Below, in pieces: positions 1 through 13,210 of a stretch of DNA of 37,345 nucleotides; within the stretch, counting starts at the first letter, position 1, and each line of letters begins with the position of its first letter. A model generated the notes under the pieces. It had not been told where the DNA came from. It ran no database searches and saw nothing but the letters and a program-made list of their open reading frames with translations. The translations under genes were made by a program, and so were the position numbers. Location: the NCBI GenBank assembly GCA_026770585.1, contig MU646367.1, positions 236,627 through 273,971 of the forward strand, in the 5' to 3' direction. This DNA comes from Baffinella frigidus (lineage: Eukaryota > Cryptophyceae > Cryptomonadales > Baffinellaceae).

Positions 1-108
1 GGGTTTAGGGTTTAGGGTTTAGGGTTTAGGGTTTCGGTTTTGGGGTTTCGGTTTTGAGGTTTCGGTTTTGGGGTTTCGGGTTCAGGTTCAGGGTTCAGGG
101 AGGCAGAC

Positions 109-1225
109 CGAGACGATGAGCTCCTGGTTCTTCTCCTCCAGATCCGGCCGCTCCTTCTTCACCACCTTGCCCAGCACCTGGGATAGGGTGTAGGGTTGAG
201 TGTTTAGATTTTGGGTTTCGGGTTAGGTTGAAGCGTAGGTTTAGGTCTAGGGTTTAGGTGTAGGGTGTAGGGTGTAGGGTGTAGGGTGTAGGGTGTAGGG
301 TGTAGGGTGTAGGGTTTCGTGTTTCGTGTTTCGTGTTTCGTGTTTAGGGTTCAGGGAGTAGGGTTCAGGGATGAGGGTTTAGGGGCACCTGGTCCTCCAT
401 GCCGTCCTCCTTGACCGCGAAGTTGATGACCGTGACCTTGGTCGACACCTCGGGCGTGTAGTGCGGGTTCGACAGCTTCGTTGTAATGTACAGCTTGAAG
501 TCCGGGTTGTAGTCCAGCTCCTTCTCCCCGAGCTTCATGATCATGGAGTTGCCCTTCTTGGTGACAGCCTTGGAGAGGACAGGCTCGAGGGCAGGGTCAA
601 GCTCCTCCCCGACGTCCTGGATCAGAACAGGGTTCCCAAACTGGATCGCGTTCTCCATCTGCCGCATCCAATCTCCCATCTTCAAATCCAAAACCTTGAT
701 CCCCGACTCCTTCTCCAGATTCCGGATCCACTTGTTCGCCTGGAACTGGGGATCCACGCACAAGGGCCAGCGGCGCCCGCGCGTGACCATCACGCCGTTC
801 TCTGTCGAGAAGCCGTCCGTCGGGAGCCCCTGGATGTTCCACGTCCGCACGTCCGACGGATCCGCGAGGAAGTCAGCGAACGAGTAGGACTCGCTCGCAG
901 GGACCTCGAGCTTCTTGAGCGTGGGGAGCCACGTCGCCGAGAGCAGGTCCACGCGGTACTCGGTGTTGAAGGCCCCGCCGTAGGACAGGAAGGCCGCCGA
1001 GATGGCGCAGTCCCCGACGAGCTGGGTGGTCTTGGCCTCGAGGTCGGTGGCCGAGGAATCCCACCGCGAGCGCTCGCCGCCCAGCCCGCCCACGAGGCGC
1101 TGCGCGCGGTCGAGCTTGGCCTCGAGCTCGGCGGACTCGGAGACGAGGCGCTCCTTGAGCCCGACGGACTCGTCGTACTTGTGCTTGAGCGAGAGCATCT
1201 TGTCCGTCACCGCCTGCAGCTCGTC
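109..1225 (-). CDS. Dynein exons 24-25: coiled coil 2 and AAA5 (partial)
   Basis: Exon 24 (279 codons) finishes coiled coil 2 ([20 protein letters not shown]) and enters AAA5 with family signatures [59 protein letters not shown] and INFAVKEDG. Exon 25 (177-109) adds 23 residues beginning [15 protein letters not shown]. It ends at a GTCTGC donor and the gene continues to the left of the window. Bases 1-108 are the beginning of intron 25 and again consist of GGGTTTA-type heptamers. Confidence 0.94.
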
Positions 1226-4200
1226 CTGCGCCAAAGGTTCGAGGTTAGCGTTCAGGGGTTGGACATTAGGGTGTTCGGACTCAGTCACAAATGAGGAAGT
1301 CCGGAGACTCCGCGGGTGACGGGTTGTCCTCGGTGCAGGATGCAGGGCGTGGGGTTTGGATTTGGGATTTGGGGTTTGGGGTTTGGGGTTTTGGGTTTTG
1401 GGTTTTGGGTTTTGGGTTTTGGGTTTTGGGTGCAGGTTTTTGGGTGAGGGCTTACCTGCGCGGCCTTGAGCTGGGCACGCTTCTTGGAGAGAGTCTCCAT
1501 CGCCTGCTTGAGCTTGGCCTTCTTCGGCGCGACATTCTTCGACACCCGCCCGTACACCACCATCGCGCGCACCCACATGCACAGCGACTTGGCGGCGCCA
1601 GACTGCTTCCCGACGAGGTCGGGGTCGAACTCAGGCTTGTTGGTCCACTTTGAGACCTTGGCGATCATCGCGTCGTTGAGGTTCGAGTCCTTGTCGTAGC
1701 TGATCAGCTCTGAGAGGAACGATGCGTTGCCCAGGTCCTGCGGTTTCAGGTTCAGGTTCAGGTTTAGGGTTCAGGGTTTAGGGTTTGGGGTTTGGGGTTT
1801 TAGGGGTTTAGGTGTGTGGGGTTGAGGGTTTAGGGTGTAGGATTAAGAGTTCAGGGTGTAGGGTTTAGGGTTTAGGGCTGAGGGTTTAGAGTGTAGGGTT
1901 TACCTTCTTGGCCTCGTCCCACGTCGCTGGCTTCTTTCGCAGAACCATCACCGCCTCCATCACCTGGTTATGCGCGTAGTGTTGTTTAGGGTTCTGGGTT
2001 CTGGGTTGAGGGTTTAGGGTTTAGAGTTTAGAGTTTAGGGTTCAGAGATTAGGGTTTCGGGTTTCGGGTTTCGGGTGTCGGCACCAGCTCCACGAGCGGC
2101 GGCGGCTTGGCGTACGCCTTGATCTCCGAGAGGTCCTTCTTGTTGAGGGCGTTGAGCGCCTCCTCGGCAGACGCGAGCGCGGGCAGCGCCTCGTCGAGGT
2201 CCTTCTGCGCGTCGTCTGCGATGATCTGCGTCTCTGCCTCCTCCTTCCCGATCTTCTCTGACTCGGCTTGCACGGACCTGGTTGAGGGTTTGGGGTTTGG
2301 CTTTGAGGTTGTATTTTTTATTTGTTAGGGTTTAGGGTTTAGGGTTCAGGGTTTATGGTTTATGGTTTTTGGGTTATGGTTTATGGTTTATGGATTATGG
2401 ATTATGGGCCATGGTTTCGGGTTTCGGGTTTCGGGTTTCGGGTTAAAGATTTGGGGTTTAGGGTTTAGGGTCTAGGGTCTAGGGTTCAGGGTTCAGGGTT
2501 CAGGATTCAGGGTTTATAAAATACCGCTGCTGCTCATCCACGACTTTGCGGTCCTTGACAATGACCACCAGCATCTCCTCGCAGTCCTTCTGCGCGACAG
2601 CCACCTCCTTCTTCTTGATCTCCAGCTCCGCAGACATCACCTCGACCTGGAGCTTGGAATCATCGAGCTTCTCAATCCCGTTGCGGAACTTGGACACCTG
2701 GTCCCCGAGGCCCTTCCGCTTCTCCTCCAGCAGCCAGATGTACCCCTTCACCAGCTCCAAATAGTTGGTCGGCGTGACGTAGTTCTGGCGCTTGAGCTCC
2801 TCAAACATACGCGCCGACGCGGCCGCGACCGACGTGTGCACCGTCGCAAACACTGTCGAGACCGCCTCGCCCACCTCCTCAAGACCAAGCCCCGGAGTCT
2901 CGGTGAAGAACTTCATGGACACCTCGCGGAGGGCGTCGTCGGACCACGCGGAGAACCAGTCGATGGTGCAGCAGTTGACGAGGTTGGGGAACATGCGCAC
3001 GCGCGTCCGGAACGCCTCGCCGATCGGCGACATGCACAGCACCAGATGCAGGTTGTTCCGCACCCGATCCAGGAAGAACTCGTAGAGCGCCGCGGGGGTC
3101 TCATCGATGCCCGCGGCCTTGGCGTCCACGCGCACAGCCTCGCGGAACGTGGCCACCTCGTCGGGGCCGAGGAGGTTGGGCACCTCCCCGGAGCCGAGGA
3201 GCCCGTTGATGTCCTCCAGAAAGCCCTCCTGGATGATCTGCGTGTCGTTGAAGAGGAAGACAGTCTGCAGGTTCTTGGCGCCCGACATCTCGTAGAGCTT
3301 CTTGAGATCGTCCTTGAACTCGAGGGCGCGGTACGTCTTGGTGATCTCGATCATAAACACCTTGTACTCCGCAATGTACGACGCGAGGCGCGTCAGCGAC
3401 TGCCGCCCCGACCCACCCACCCCCACGAGGAGACAGTGCCCGCGCGGGAGCTTGATCACGCGCGAGATGCGGCAGAGGTGCCCCAGCGCGTCGCGGAACA
3501 GCACCTAGGTTTAGGATTTAGGGTTTAGGGTTTAGGGTTTAGGGTTTAGGGTTTAGGGTTTAGGGTTTAGGGTTTAGGGTTGAAGGTTTAGGGTTTGGTG
3601 TTTAGAGTTTAGGGTGTAGGGTTTAGGGTTTCGGGTGTAAGGTTTAGAGCTTAGGGCTGACCAGGTGCATCGGCACGAAGCCCGGCTCATAGTTGTAGTC
3701 CCCCATCTTCTCATCCGCAAAAGCCTTGAGCGCCGCCTCGTCCACCACCTCCTCGTACGGCGCAGGATCGTAACCTGTGCGCAGGAAGTCCGCGAACATG
3801 CACAGCTGGTGCGACGCGGACGGGAACGTCTGGTTCCACGACGACTGGAACACTGAGTTGAGCTTCTCGTCCATCGTCTTTGTGAACCACGCTCGGTCCG
3901 GGTCGTCGATCAGCCTGGTTTGAGGGTTTAGGGTTTAGGGTTCAGGGTTTAGGGTTTAGGGTTTAGGGTTTAGGGTTTGGGGTTTGGGGTTTGGGGTTTG
4001 CCGGTCGTGGAAGACGCGGAAGCACTCGTGGACCCAGAGGCGCAGCATCGCGTCCTTGGAGTCGACAAACTGCTGGTCTGCGCGCAGCACCCCCTGGAAC
4101 ACCCTCGAGAGGTCGCGCATGTTGAACACGTAGTGCGTCTTCGCGGGGGTCGGGAGGAGCTCCGACGAGATGAGGTTGTAGATCTCGATGGTGGCGGTGG

Positions 4201-7200
4201 TCATCATGTCCCCGAGGGGCTTCACCTCGTCCCCGAAGTTCTGCAGCTTCATGTTCACCAGCGTCCCGAAAATCCGCCGCACTTGCGACTCGTCGGGGAA
4301 CGTGAAGTTGATGGTGTGGAACTTGCTCTGGAAGCGCTGCGGGAGGAAGGACCGCCCCCCGCCTGGCGGCCCGACCGCCCCGAGGACCGAGCAGTCCTTG
4401 ATGTACCGCTTCAGCTGCTTCAGGCGGTCGTACCAGAAGCCGTACTCCATCCAGACCTTGAGGAGCTCCAGGGGCGGCATCGACCCGAACGTGTCCTGCG
4501 CACAAGTCGGTTAGCGCTGCGAACAAGTGGGTTCAAGCTGCGAACAAGAAGCTGAGAGCTGCGCACAAGGGGCTTAGAGCTGGGCACACGGAGCATAGAG
4601 CTGGGCACAAGGGTTTTTAGAGAGACTCTCGCGCATCGGTTGACTGAAGGGGACAGGCGTACCTTCTGGGGCATGTTCATGTCGTCGACAAACACCACCA
4701 TCTTCTTCCCCGCGGGGGGCGCGAAGGTATCCTTGGTCCTCTTCTCGACGGCAGCCTCGACAATGTCCTGCACGCGGTTGGCCGTCGTCTGCGCCGAGAA
4801 CTGCATCCCGAGGTTGATGATCCCCTCGGGGAGCGACGCGAGGACCTGCTGGAGGAGGGAGGTCTTGCCGCACCCGACGGGGCCGGAGATGATGACGTCG
4901 CGCTGCGAGCGGAGGAGGATGGTCACGATGAACGCGTTGCGCGCCGAGTCGACTGTCGGGACCTGCAGCTTGAAGAAGGGCGTGTCGGGCGAGGGGCGCC
5001 ACGGCTTCGCCGTCACCTTGCCCTCCTCCCACGTCGTCCACTGCAGCTTCGGCACGTCCACGTAATAATCGTAAATGGTCATCTTCCCGGGGATGCCCGA
5101 CTCGAGCTCGCGGATCAAGGTATCGAGCTTCTTGCGGCTCGCCTCATCGACGCCCCCGCCGAGCGTCCACGCCACGCAGTACATGAACCACATCTCCATG
5201 AGCTTCCCGAGGTTCTCGGCGCCCGCCACGATCCCGTTGGCCTTGGTCGACACCGAGTCGTAGAGCTTGCAGAGGGAGATCACGCACGCCAGGGGCGACG
5301 TCGGGCACATCTCCGAGCAGTTGACGCGCTTGAACTCGAGGACGCGCGCGATGTACTTATCCACCAGCGCCTGCAGCGGCGCCACGTACTCCGCGTGCGC
5401 CTCGTCCTTGCGCTTCGCGTCGAGCCACGAGTCCACGTACGGCTGCCACCCCAGCCCTTCGATGTCGCAGTAGATCATCCCCGCGCGGGAAACCGTGGCA
5501 GGGGACGCCACGGAGAGGTCCTCGACCTCGAAGAGGCACTTGACCATCGGCGGGAGCGCGATGCGCTCGCCGGAGATGAGCGTGAGCAGCTTGTTGTCGT
5601 CGAGCACCGTGTTCATGCTCTCGATCCACAGCGTGTCGACGGGCCCGTCCATGGTGATCCACTTGAAGTCGGGCTTCTCGTCCGCGCACGCCTCGCGCAT
5701 GCACGACGAGAGCGTCCCGTCCGTCCACTCGCGCGTCACCAGGTTGTACCCCCCGAAGAGCTCGTCGAGCGAGAACGACTTCGGGTTCACCACGAACGCG
5801 TGCACCTTCTCCCACCCGGGCTTCTCCGCCTTCTTCAGGGTGCCGTGCGCCTGGGTTTAAGGTTTAAGGTTTAGGGTTTAGGGTTTAGGGTTTGGGGTTT
5901 GGGGTTTGGGGTTTGGGGTTTAGGGTTTAGGGTTTAGGGTTTAGGGTTTAGGGTTTAGGGTTTAGGGTTTAGGGTTTAGGGTTAGGGTTTGGGTTTATTG
6001 TTTAGGGTTCAGGGTTCAGGGTTTCGGGGTTAGGGTGCCTGCTGGAGGGTGCGCCACGAGGTGGTCTTGCCGGTCATGGTGCGGCCCACAAGCATGTTCC
6101 CATGGCGGCACGCCTTCGCCTCGTACGTCTGGATCACCTTGCGGATCACCTGCTCGTTATGCTGCAGATTGTTCGCCGTCAAGTTCTCCTTAATCGCCGC
6201 CATCAAATCCCCGTAGTCCATCGCCGGGACTTCAGCGCCCGGGAAGAGATCCCCGCAGAGGGCGTTGAAGAGCGGGACGTCAGGGCCGACAAGCTTCGGG
6301 AGCGACATGTCGCGCACGGCGCGCAGCAGGATCACCTCCTCGGACATCTCCGGGTCCACGCGCTTCACGGCCCCCGCGACGACCAGCACCTGGTTTCAGG
6401 ATTCGGGTTTGGGGTTTGGGGTTTGAGGATTAGGGTTAAGGGTTTGGGGGTTGGGATTTTGGGCTTGCGGTTTAGTGTTTAGGGTTTGGGGTTTAGGTTA
6501 AGTGTGTAGGGTGTAGGGTTGAGGGTTTAGGGTTAATGGTTTCGTGTTTCGCACCGCCTTGATGGCGCGCATGCCGTAGTCGTAGTGGTCCTGCTTGGAC
6601 ATCTGCTGCTGCATCAGAGAGTAGAGCGTGATCAGCTTCTTCCCCAGCACCTTCCCGTTCTGGAACCCCTCCGACCTGGTGTGGGGGTTTAGGGTTTAGC
6701 GTTGGGGATTGAGGGCGTGGGGTGTGGGGTTCAGGGTTTGGGGTTGAGGGATTGGGGATTGGGGATTGGGGTTTAGGGTTTAGGGTTTAGGGTTTAGGGT
6801 TTAGGGTTTAGGGTCTAGGGTCTAGGGTCTAGGGTCTAGGGTCTAGGGTCTAGGGTCTAGGGTCTAGGGTTTTAAGGTTTAGGGTTGAGGGTCTGGGGTT
6901 TAGGGTTCAGGGTTTGGAGTTTAGGGGTTTAGGGTTTAGGGTTTAGGGTTTGGGGTTTGGGGTGTCGGGTGCAGGGTGTAGACCCGAGCATGATCTCGGC
7001 GATGAGCGCGAGGTCAGGCACCATCATGGCAATCGGCCGCAGCAGCGCCTTGAGGTTGTCCGGCAGCTCCGACCGCCCCGCATACCCCGGGTTCATCGTC
7101 ACGAAGATCCCGAGCGTCGACACCAGCTTGATGTGCACGCCCTCGAAATGCAGGGAGGTCGCCTCCTGCTTGAGCCCCGTGAGGATCTGGAGGATCTGCT

Positions 7201-10200
7201 GCGCGACGACGGAGAGCACCTCGATATCGATGCGGTTGAACTCGTCGAAGCACGACCACGCTCCCTGCTGGCACAGCCCGGAAAACATCCGCCCCAGCGA
7301 TTTGTAGTCCAGCCCGTCGGAGCAGTTGAACACGATCACGTACATGGCGATGGCCTTCCCGAGGTCCTTGACCGTCTCGGTCTTGCCGGTCCCGGCGGGG
7401 CCGAGGGGGTTGCCCCCGCGCTTGAGGTGCAGGGCGGTGGTGAGCGTCATGTAGCAGCGGTCCGTGAGGGGCGTGATGACGAGGCGGCCGTTGTTGCCCT
7501 GGTACTCGTAGCCGAACGCGAACTTGCACTGGGTCTGCTTGATGAGGCAGTCGTCGATGTCCTTGTCCCAGTAGAAGCGCAGCTGCGACATCCACTCGAA
7601 GTCTGTCAGCGCCTGCGGTTTGGGGTTTAGGGTTTAGGGTTTGGGCTCTGGGGTTTAGGGTTTGAGTTTCGGGTGAGGGGTTTGGGGTTTGGGGTTTAGG
7701 GTTAGGGTTTAGGGTTTAGGTTTTAGGTTTTAGGGTTTAGGGTTTAGGGTTCAGGGTTTAGGGTTCAGGTGTTAAGGTTTAGGGTTTAGGGTTAAGGGTT
7801 CAGGGTTTCGGGTTTCGGGTTTCGGGTGTACCTGGGTGCCGTTGCGGATCATCTTGTCGATGACGTCGCGCGCATGCACCTCGATGGTGATGATGGCCAC
7901 CACCTTGTTCCTGTTGAGCTTCGACATCTGCCCCCGCACCATCTCCGCATACTTGTTGAGCATCGACACCTGCTTCTTCTTCACAACCCGCATCGCCGTC
8001 TTGTTCCCCTTCTCGCACTCGAGCAGCCCCTTCTCACACTCGGTGGTCCACACCATCTGCCCCGCCGTGATCAGCAGCTGCCCCGGGTAGTCGCTCACCC
8101 ACTTCTCCCGCTTCGCGCCCTTGAGCCCCACGAGCGTGGCATTCAACAGCTTCCGCATCGACACGCGCATCATCACCTCCACCTCCAGCAACCACCCCTC
8201 GACGGGCCCGTCAATCACCATCTGGGTGTGGAACGCCGCGTACTCCCCATCCGGCGAGTTCATGCCAAAGGCCTCGTAGTTGCGGCGCCCGTCCTTCCCG
8301 GGAGGCTCGAGGCGGAGCGTCTTGATCGCCTCGAAGCACTTCTTCAAATGCGGCTGCACCGCGAGGGGCTCACGCGCCTGAAAAAGGATGCGCATTTAGA
8401 GTTGAGAATTTGACCCTAAACCAGGCGGGTGCGGTTAGGGCTAGTTTCTTGGTTCCGAGTTTCGGGTTCCTGGTCCTGGTTCCTGGTTCCTGGTTGCGGG
8501 TTTCGGGTGGAGGGAGCGTGCCTGGCCGAGGATCTCGAGGAGGTCGTCGTTGGAGATGAAGTAGAAGCGCGGGAACGCCTGCCGCTTCGTCTCCAGGTAC
8601 TGGTCCAGCGACTTCTGGATCTTCTCCAGCTTCGCCTCCCTGGTTTAGGGGTTAGAATTTAGTGTTCAGTGTTTAGGGTTTAGGGTGTAGGGTGTAGGGT
8701 TCATGATTTAGGGGTTAGGGGTTAGAGATTGGGTTTCAAGTGCAGGGTTTAGGGTTTAGGGTTTAGGGTTTGAGGTTTGGGGTTTAGGGTTTAGGGTTTA
8801 GGGTTTAGGGTTCAGGGTTTAGGGTTTAGGGTTAAGGGTTTGGGGTTTAGGGTTTAGGGTTTACAGTTGGTTGAGGGTGGTGAGCATGCCGTCGATCCTG
8901 CAGCCCTTGACGACGTTGAGCTCCGTCTGCAGCTGCTTCATGACGTTGCGCCACTGGTGGTTCACCTGGTCGAACATCTTGCTCTCCCCGGGGAGCTGCC
9001 GCCGGATGTCCTCGGACCCCACGAAAATGTTCTCGAGATACATCCACGCGCGCTGCACGTTCTGCACGGACTCGACGGTCTCGGACACCAGCGCGAGCGT
9101 CGCCTCCCACCTCTCGAGGTCCGCCATGAACGACAGCGCGAAGCGCGAGGCCTTCATCGTCGAGAGCGTCACGATGTTGTCCTCCAGCGCCACGAAGATG
9201 TCGTCCGCCTGCCGCAGCTTCAGGTAGTCCGTCTTATACTTAATGATGTCGAGATCCATGGCGCCCCACGTGGCCTCAAGAGACGTCACAGCCCGCTCGA
9301 CCATGAGCTCCTTACTCGCCGAGTTGGACAGCGTCGAGACAAGCTCGCCGTGGTTCGGCAGCCCGAGGTCCACAACCTTAGCAAGCGTGAAGTCATCCCC
9401 CGTGGGGTCGAAGGTCTTGCCGATCTGGTCCATGAGCTGCGACCAGTGGCGGTCGCGCAGCGCCTCGTTGCGCAGATCCTGCATCAGCGGGAGCGCCTTC
9501 TTGAACTGATCCACGCGCTCCTTGATCGCCTCCCACGTCTTCCAGTTCTTGATCTCCTTCCCGAGCTTCTGCAGCTTTTTGAAGAACTTCCCCGAGGCCT
9601 CCTCCATCTCCTCTGGAACCAACTCCGTGAACCTGCCCGTCTTCCAGCCGTTCCACAGCCCGTCCCACTCCTGGGCGAGCGACCAGCACGCGTGCAGCAG
9701 CTCGATGTCCTTCTCGATCTGGGCGATGTCCTTGTACACGGGGCGGTCGAGGCCGAAGAGGTCGACGCCGCCCTGCATGCGGTTCTCGGTGTCGCGGTCC
9801 GACGCGCACTCCTTCTTCCACGTCTCGATGGCCTCGAAGGCCTTCTCGATCGTGAGCGAGGGGTCGAACGGCCCGTCCAGCAGGAACTTCTTGCGGTGCG
9901 TCGCCACCTGTTTAGGGTTCAGGGTTTAGGGTTTAGGGTTTAGGGTTTAGGGTTTAGGGTTCAGGTTTTCGTCTTCGTCGACCCCCGTGCGCGCGAGGCG
10001 GGCCCGTTTCTTGAGGCGCGTAGACTTTTGTATCACTCAACGCAACGCTCAGGGGCATTCTAAGACCGCGTGGCCACCTGCGAGGCGGGCCCGTGTCAGC
10101 CGCGGCGGTTCATCGGGACGACGATACCTCGAGCACCGTGATGATACCTGGCGCACCGTCACGATACCTCGTGCACCAGTTGGGTGTTGCCAATACATCC

Positions 10201-13122
10201 GAGGCGGGCTTGTTTCTCAAGGCTCGTAGACTTGTGTATCACTCAACGCAAGGCGCAAGGGCCTGCTAGGACCTGTATGACGAGTAACAAAGAAGAAGGG
10301 GACCTGGGTCTTGAAGTCCTCGAGGCCCTGCATGAGGTTGCCCTTCATCTTCTCCTTGTTCGAGTTCAGCGTGCGCTCCGACGTCTGCAGCATCGACATG
10401 AACTTCGAGAACTCCGACGGCACCGCGTCCACCTTCTCCTTCTCGTCGTCCAGGATCTGCACATCGAACTTCTCCAGCAGCTTGAAGTGGTCGTTGAGCG
10501 GCTCGAACCGCGCCTCGATCGACTCCCCCTCCCCTTGGAGGCGCTTGCAGAGCGAGATGAGGTCCGCAAGTTCCTCGAGGTTCTCGGGCTGCTTCGCGAG
10601 CTTGACAGAGTTGGACGCAAACACCTCCCGGAGATCGTTGAGCTCCGCCACCGCGTTCGAGTGCAGCAGGTCCGTGAACTTCCCCTGGGTTATGGATTAG
10701 GGTTTAGGGTTTAGGGTTTATAGGGTTTAGGGTTTAGGGTTTAGGGTTTAGGGTTTAGGGTTTAGGGTTTAGGGTTTAGGGTAGGGTTTAGGGTTTAGGG
10801 TTTAGGGTTTAGGGTTTAGGGTTTAGGGTTTAGGGTTTAGGGNNNNNNNNNNGGGTTTAGGGTTTAGGGTTTAGGGTTTAGGGTTTAGGGTTTAGGGTTT
10901 AGGGTTTAGGGTTTAGGGTTTAGGGTTTAGGGTTTAGGGTTTAGGGTATAATAGGGTTTCGGGTTTCGGGTTTCGGGATTAGGGTTCAGGCTTTAGGGTC
11001 TAGAGTGTAAACCTGCCAGCCGACGCAGTGGCCGACGATGGCCTGCTTGAGAGGCGAGCAGTCGATGCAGATGAAGTTCATGTTCACAATCGTGTCCTCC
11101 GCCTGGATCTCGTTCTGCAGCTCCTTGTAGCGCTGGATGTCCGTCTCGAAGGAAGTCAGCGCGCGGTTCGCCTTCGCGTACCGCCGGATGTACGCGTCCT
11201 TGTCGTAGTCCCACGTGTGCTTGTACTTCTCCCAGAACGTGAGGTACTTCTGCAGCTTGTCCAAACTCGAGGACATCCCGCCCATGATCGACACCATGAT
11301 CTTCAAGATGTCCTCATCGTTCGAAATCCGCGAGTAGAATGTCTCCTTGGGGTTCCCTCCCTCCTTGAGCAGCGGGATGATGGTGACGACCGTGATGAGC
11401 TCCTTGGAGATGGTGTTGACCATGTGCGTGAGAGAGTTCATCGTCGGCTTGAACTCCACCTTGTCCTTCTCCAGCGTCATGTTCACCCGGAAGATCGGGT
11501 GCACCTACCGATCAAGGTTTGGGGATTAGAGTTTGGGGTTTGGGGTTTGGGGTTTGGGGTTTGGGGTTCGGGGTTTGGGGTTTGAAGTTTGGGGTTTGGA
11601 GTTTGGGATTTGGTGGTCTGGGGTTTGGGGTTTGGGACTTGAGATTTGGTGTGTCGGGCTCAAGGTTTAGGGTCTAGTGTTTCGGGTTTCGAGTTCAGGT
11701 TTCAGAGTTCAGGGTTCAGGGATCAGGGTTCAGGGTTCAGGGCTCAGGGCGCTGGGCTCAGGGCTCAGGGCTCAGGGTTCAGGGCTCAGGGCTCAGGGCT
11801 CAGGGCTCAGTAGTTCAGTGGTTCAGGGTTGAGGGTTGAGGGTTGAGGGTGCAGGGTGTGAGGCGCACCTCGGTCCTCGCATCGCCGTTGATGGCGCGGG
11901 AGATCTCCTGCAGAGACTTCTTGACCGTCCCGCGCAGCCCCTCCTCGATCATCTTGTCGATTCGCACCACGTACCTGGTTCAGGGTTGATGGGGTTTAGG
12001 GTTTAGGGTTTAGGGTTCAGGATCTTGGGTTCAGGGTTAAGGCGACACAGCAGACTTCGAAGGGATTTCGAATAACCCTTGAGCGATAAGACCTACGACC
12101 CTACGGTAGGCAACCCGTAGAGACATAGGGGGGGTTCCCACGGGCAAGGTAATGGCTTCATTCTGAACATGTTTTCCGTTGGTAGCCCTCTGTGTGGTTA
12201 GATAGCTAACAACGCTTTGTGGTGGCTCGGGGTTTGCAGAAAGACACGGTTGGACTAGACGGAGAGGCGGCGACCGCGAAGTGGAACCGGATTCAGGGTT
12301 TTAAGGTTTCGGGTTGAGGGTTGGGGGTCTCGGGTGTACCGCTGCCACTCGCGCTGGATCTCCTCGTTGTCAGCCGAGAACATCTCGTACGATCCCGACA
12401 TCAGCTCCTTCACCTCCTGGTGCGCCACCTTCAGCTTCTCCTTCACCTGCGTTACAGTGTAGGGGTTAGGGGTTAGGTGTTAGGGTTTAGAGTTCAGGGT
12501 CTAGGGTTTAAGGTTTTAGGTTTTAGGGTTTCGAGTTTAGGGTTTAGTTAGGGTTGAGTTTTTGAGGGTTTAGGGTTTAAGGTTCAGGGTTTATGGTTTA
12601 GGGTGTTAGGTTTTAAGTTGCAGGGTTAAAGGCTTTGGTGTTAGGGGTTAAACCTCGGTGCGGTGGTTCTCCTGGGTGTACTCGAAGCTCCCCTCCTCAT
12701 AGATGCGCTTGTTCTCGATCTTGACCAGAAGCGTCTCCCCAATGGTCTGGCACAAGCGCGTGATCTGCTCGTGGTTGGCCTTGAAGGCGGTCACGAGCGT
12801 GAGCAGCTCGCCCGCGTGCTGGCGGCACTGGCGGCAGTAGTAGTCCACGATCCCCCGCGACGTCCACTGCAGCTTGTTCACCCCCGGGTTGATGACGCGC
12901 TTCAAGTTGGAGAGCTTCTCCTGGAAGAGGCGGCGCTCGCCCTTGTCGGAGAGGGCGTCGAGGATCCGGTTGAAGTCGCGCACCACCAGCATCACGTTCT
13001 CGCGGATCACCCGGAACTTCTCGCGCTGCGAGGCCATCTCCATCGCCGTGTACGGGATCGGGAACAGCAGCTTCTCCCAGTAACGCACCTAAGAGGCGAG
13101 TGTGCGATTCAGAGATTGCGGT

Positions 13123-13210
<88 letters not shown>

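Noticed and set aside
1-60. A true chromosome end at base 1 (GGGTTTAGGG array).
   Set aside because: The array is short, degenerate and part of dynein intron 25; the gene must continue to the left, so this is interstitial repeat.
240-330. CRISPR-like array.
   Set aside because: The units are contiguous heptamers without spacers, in a eukaryotic intron.
1291-1668. Open frames coding for NPKPQT, TLNPKP or WGLGFGVW repeats.
   Set aside because: These are translations of heptamer tracts in various frames; 7-bp units give open 7-residue periodic peptides without being genes.
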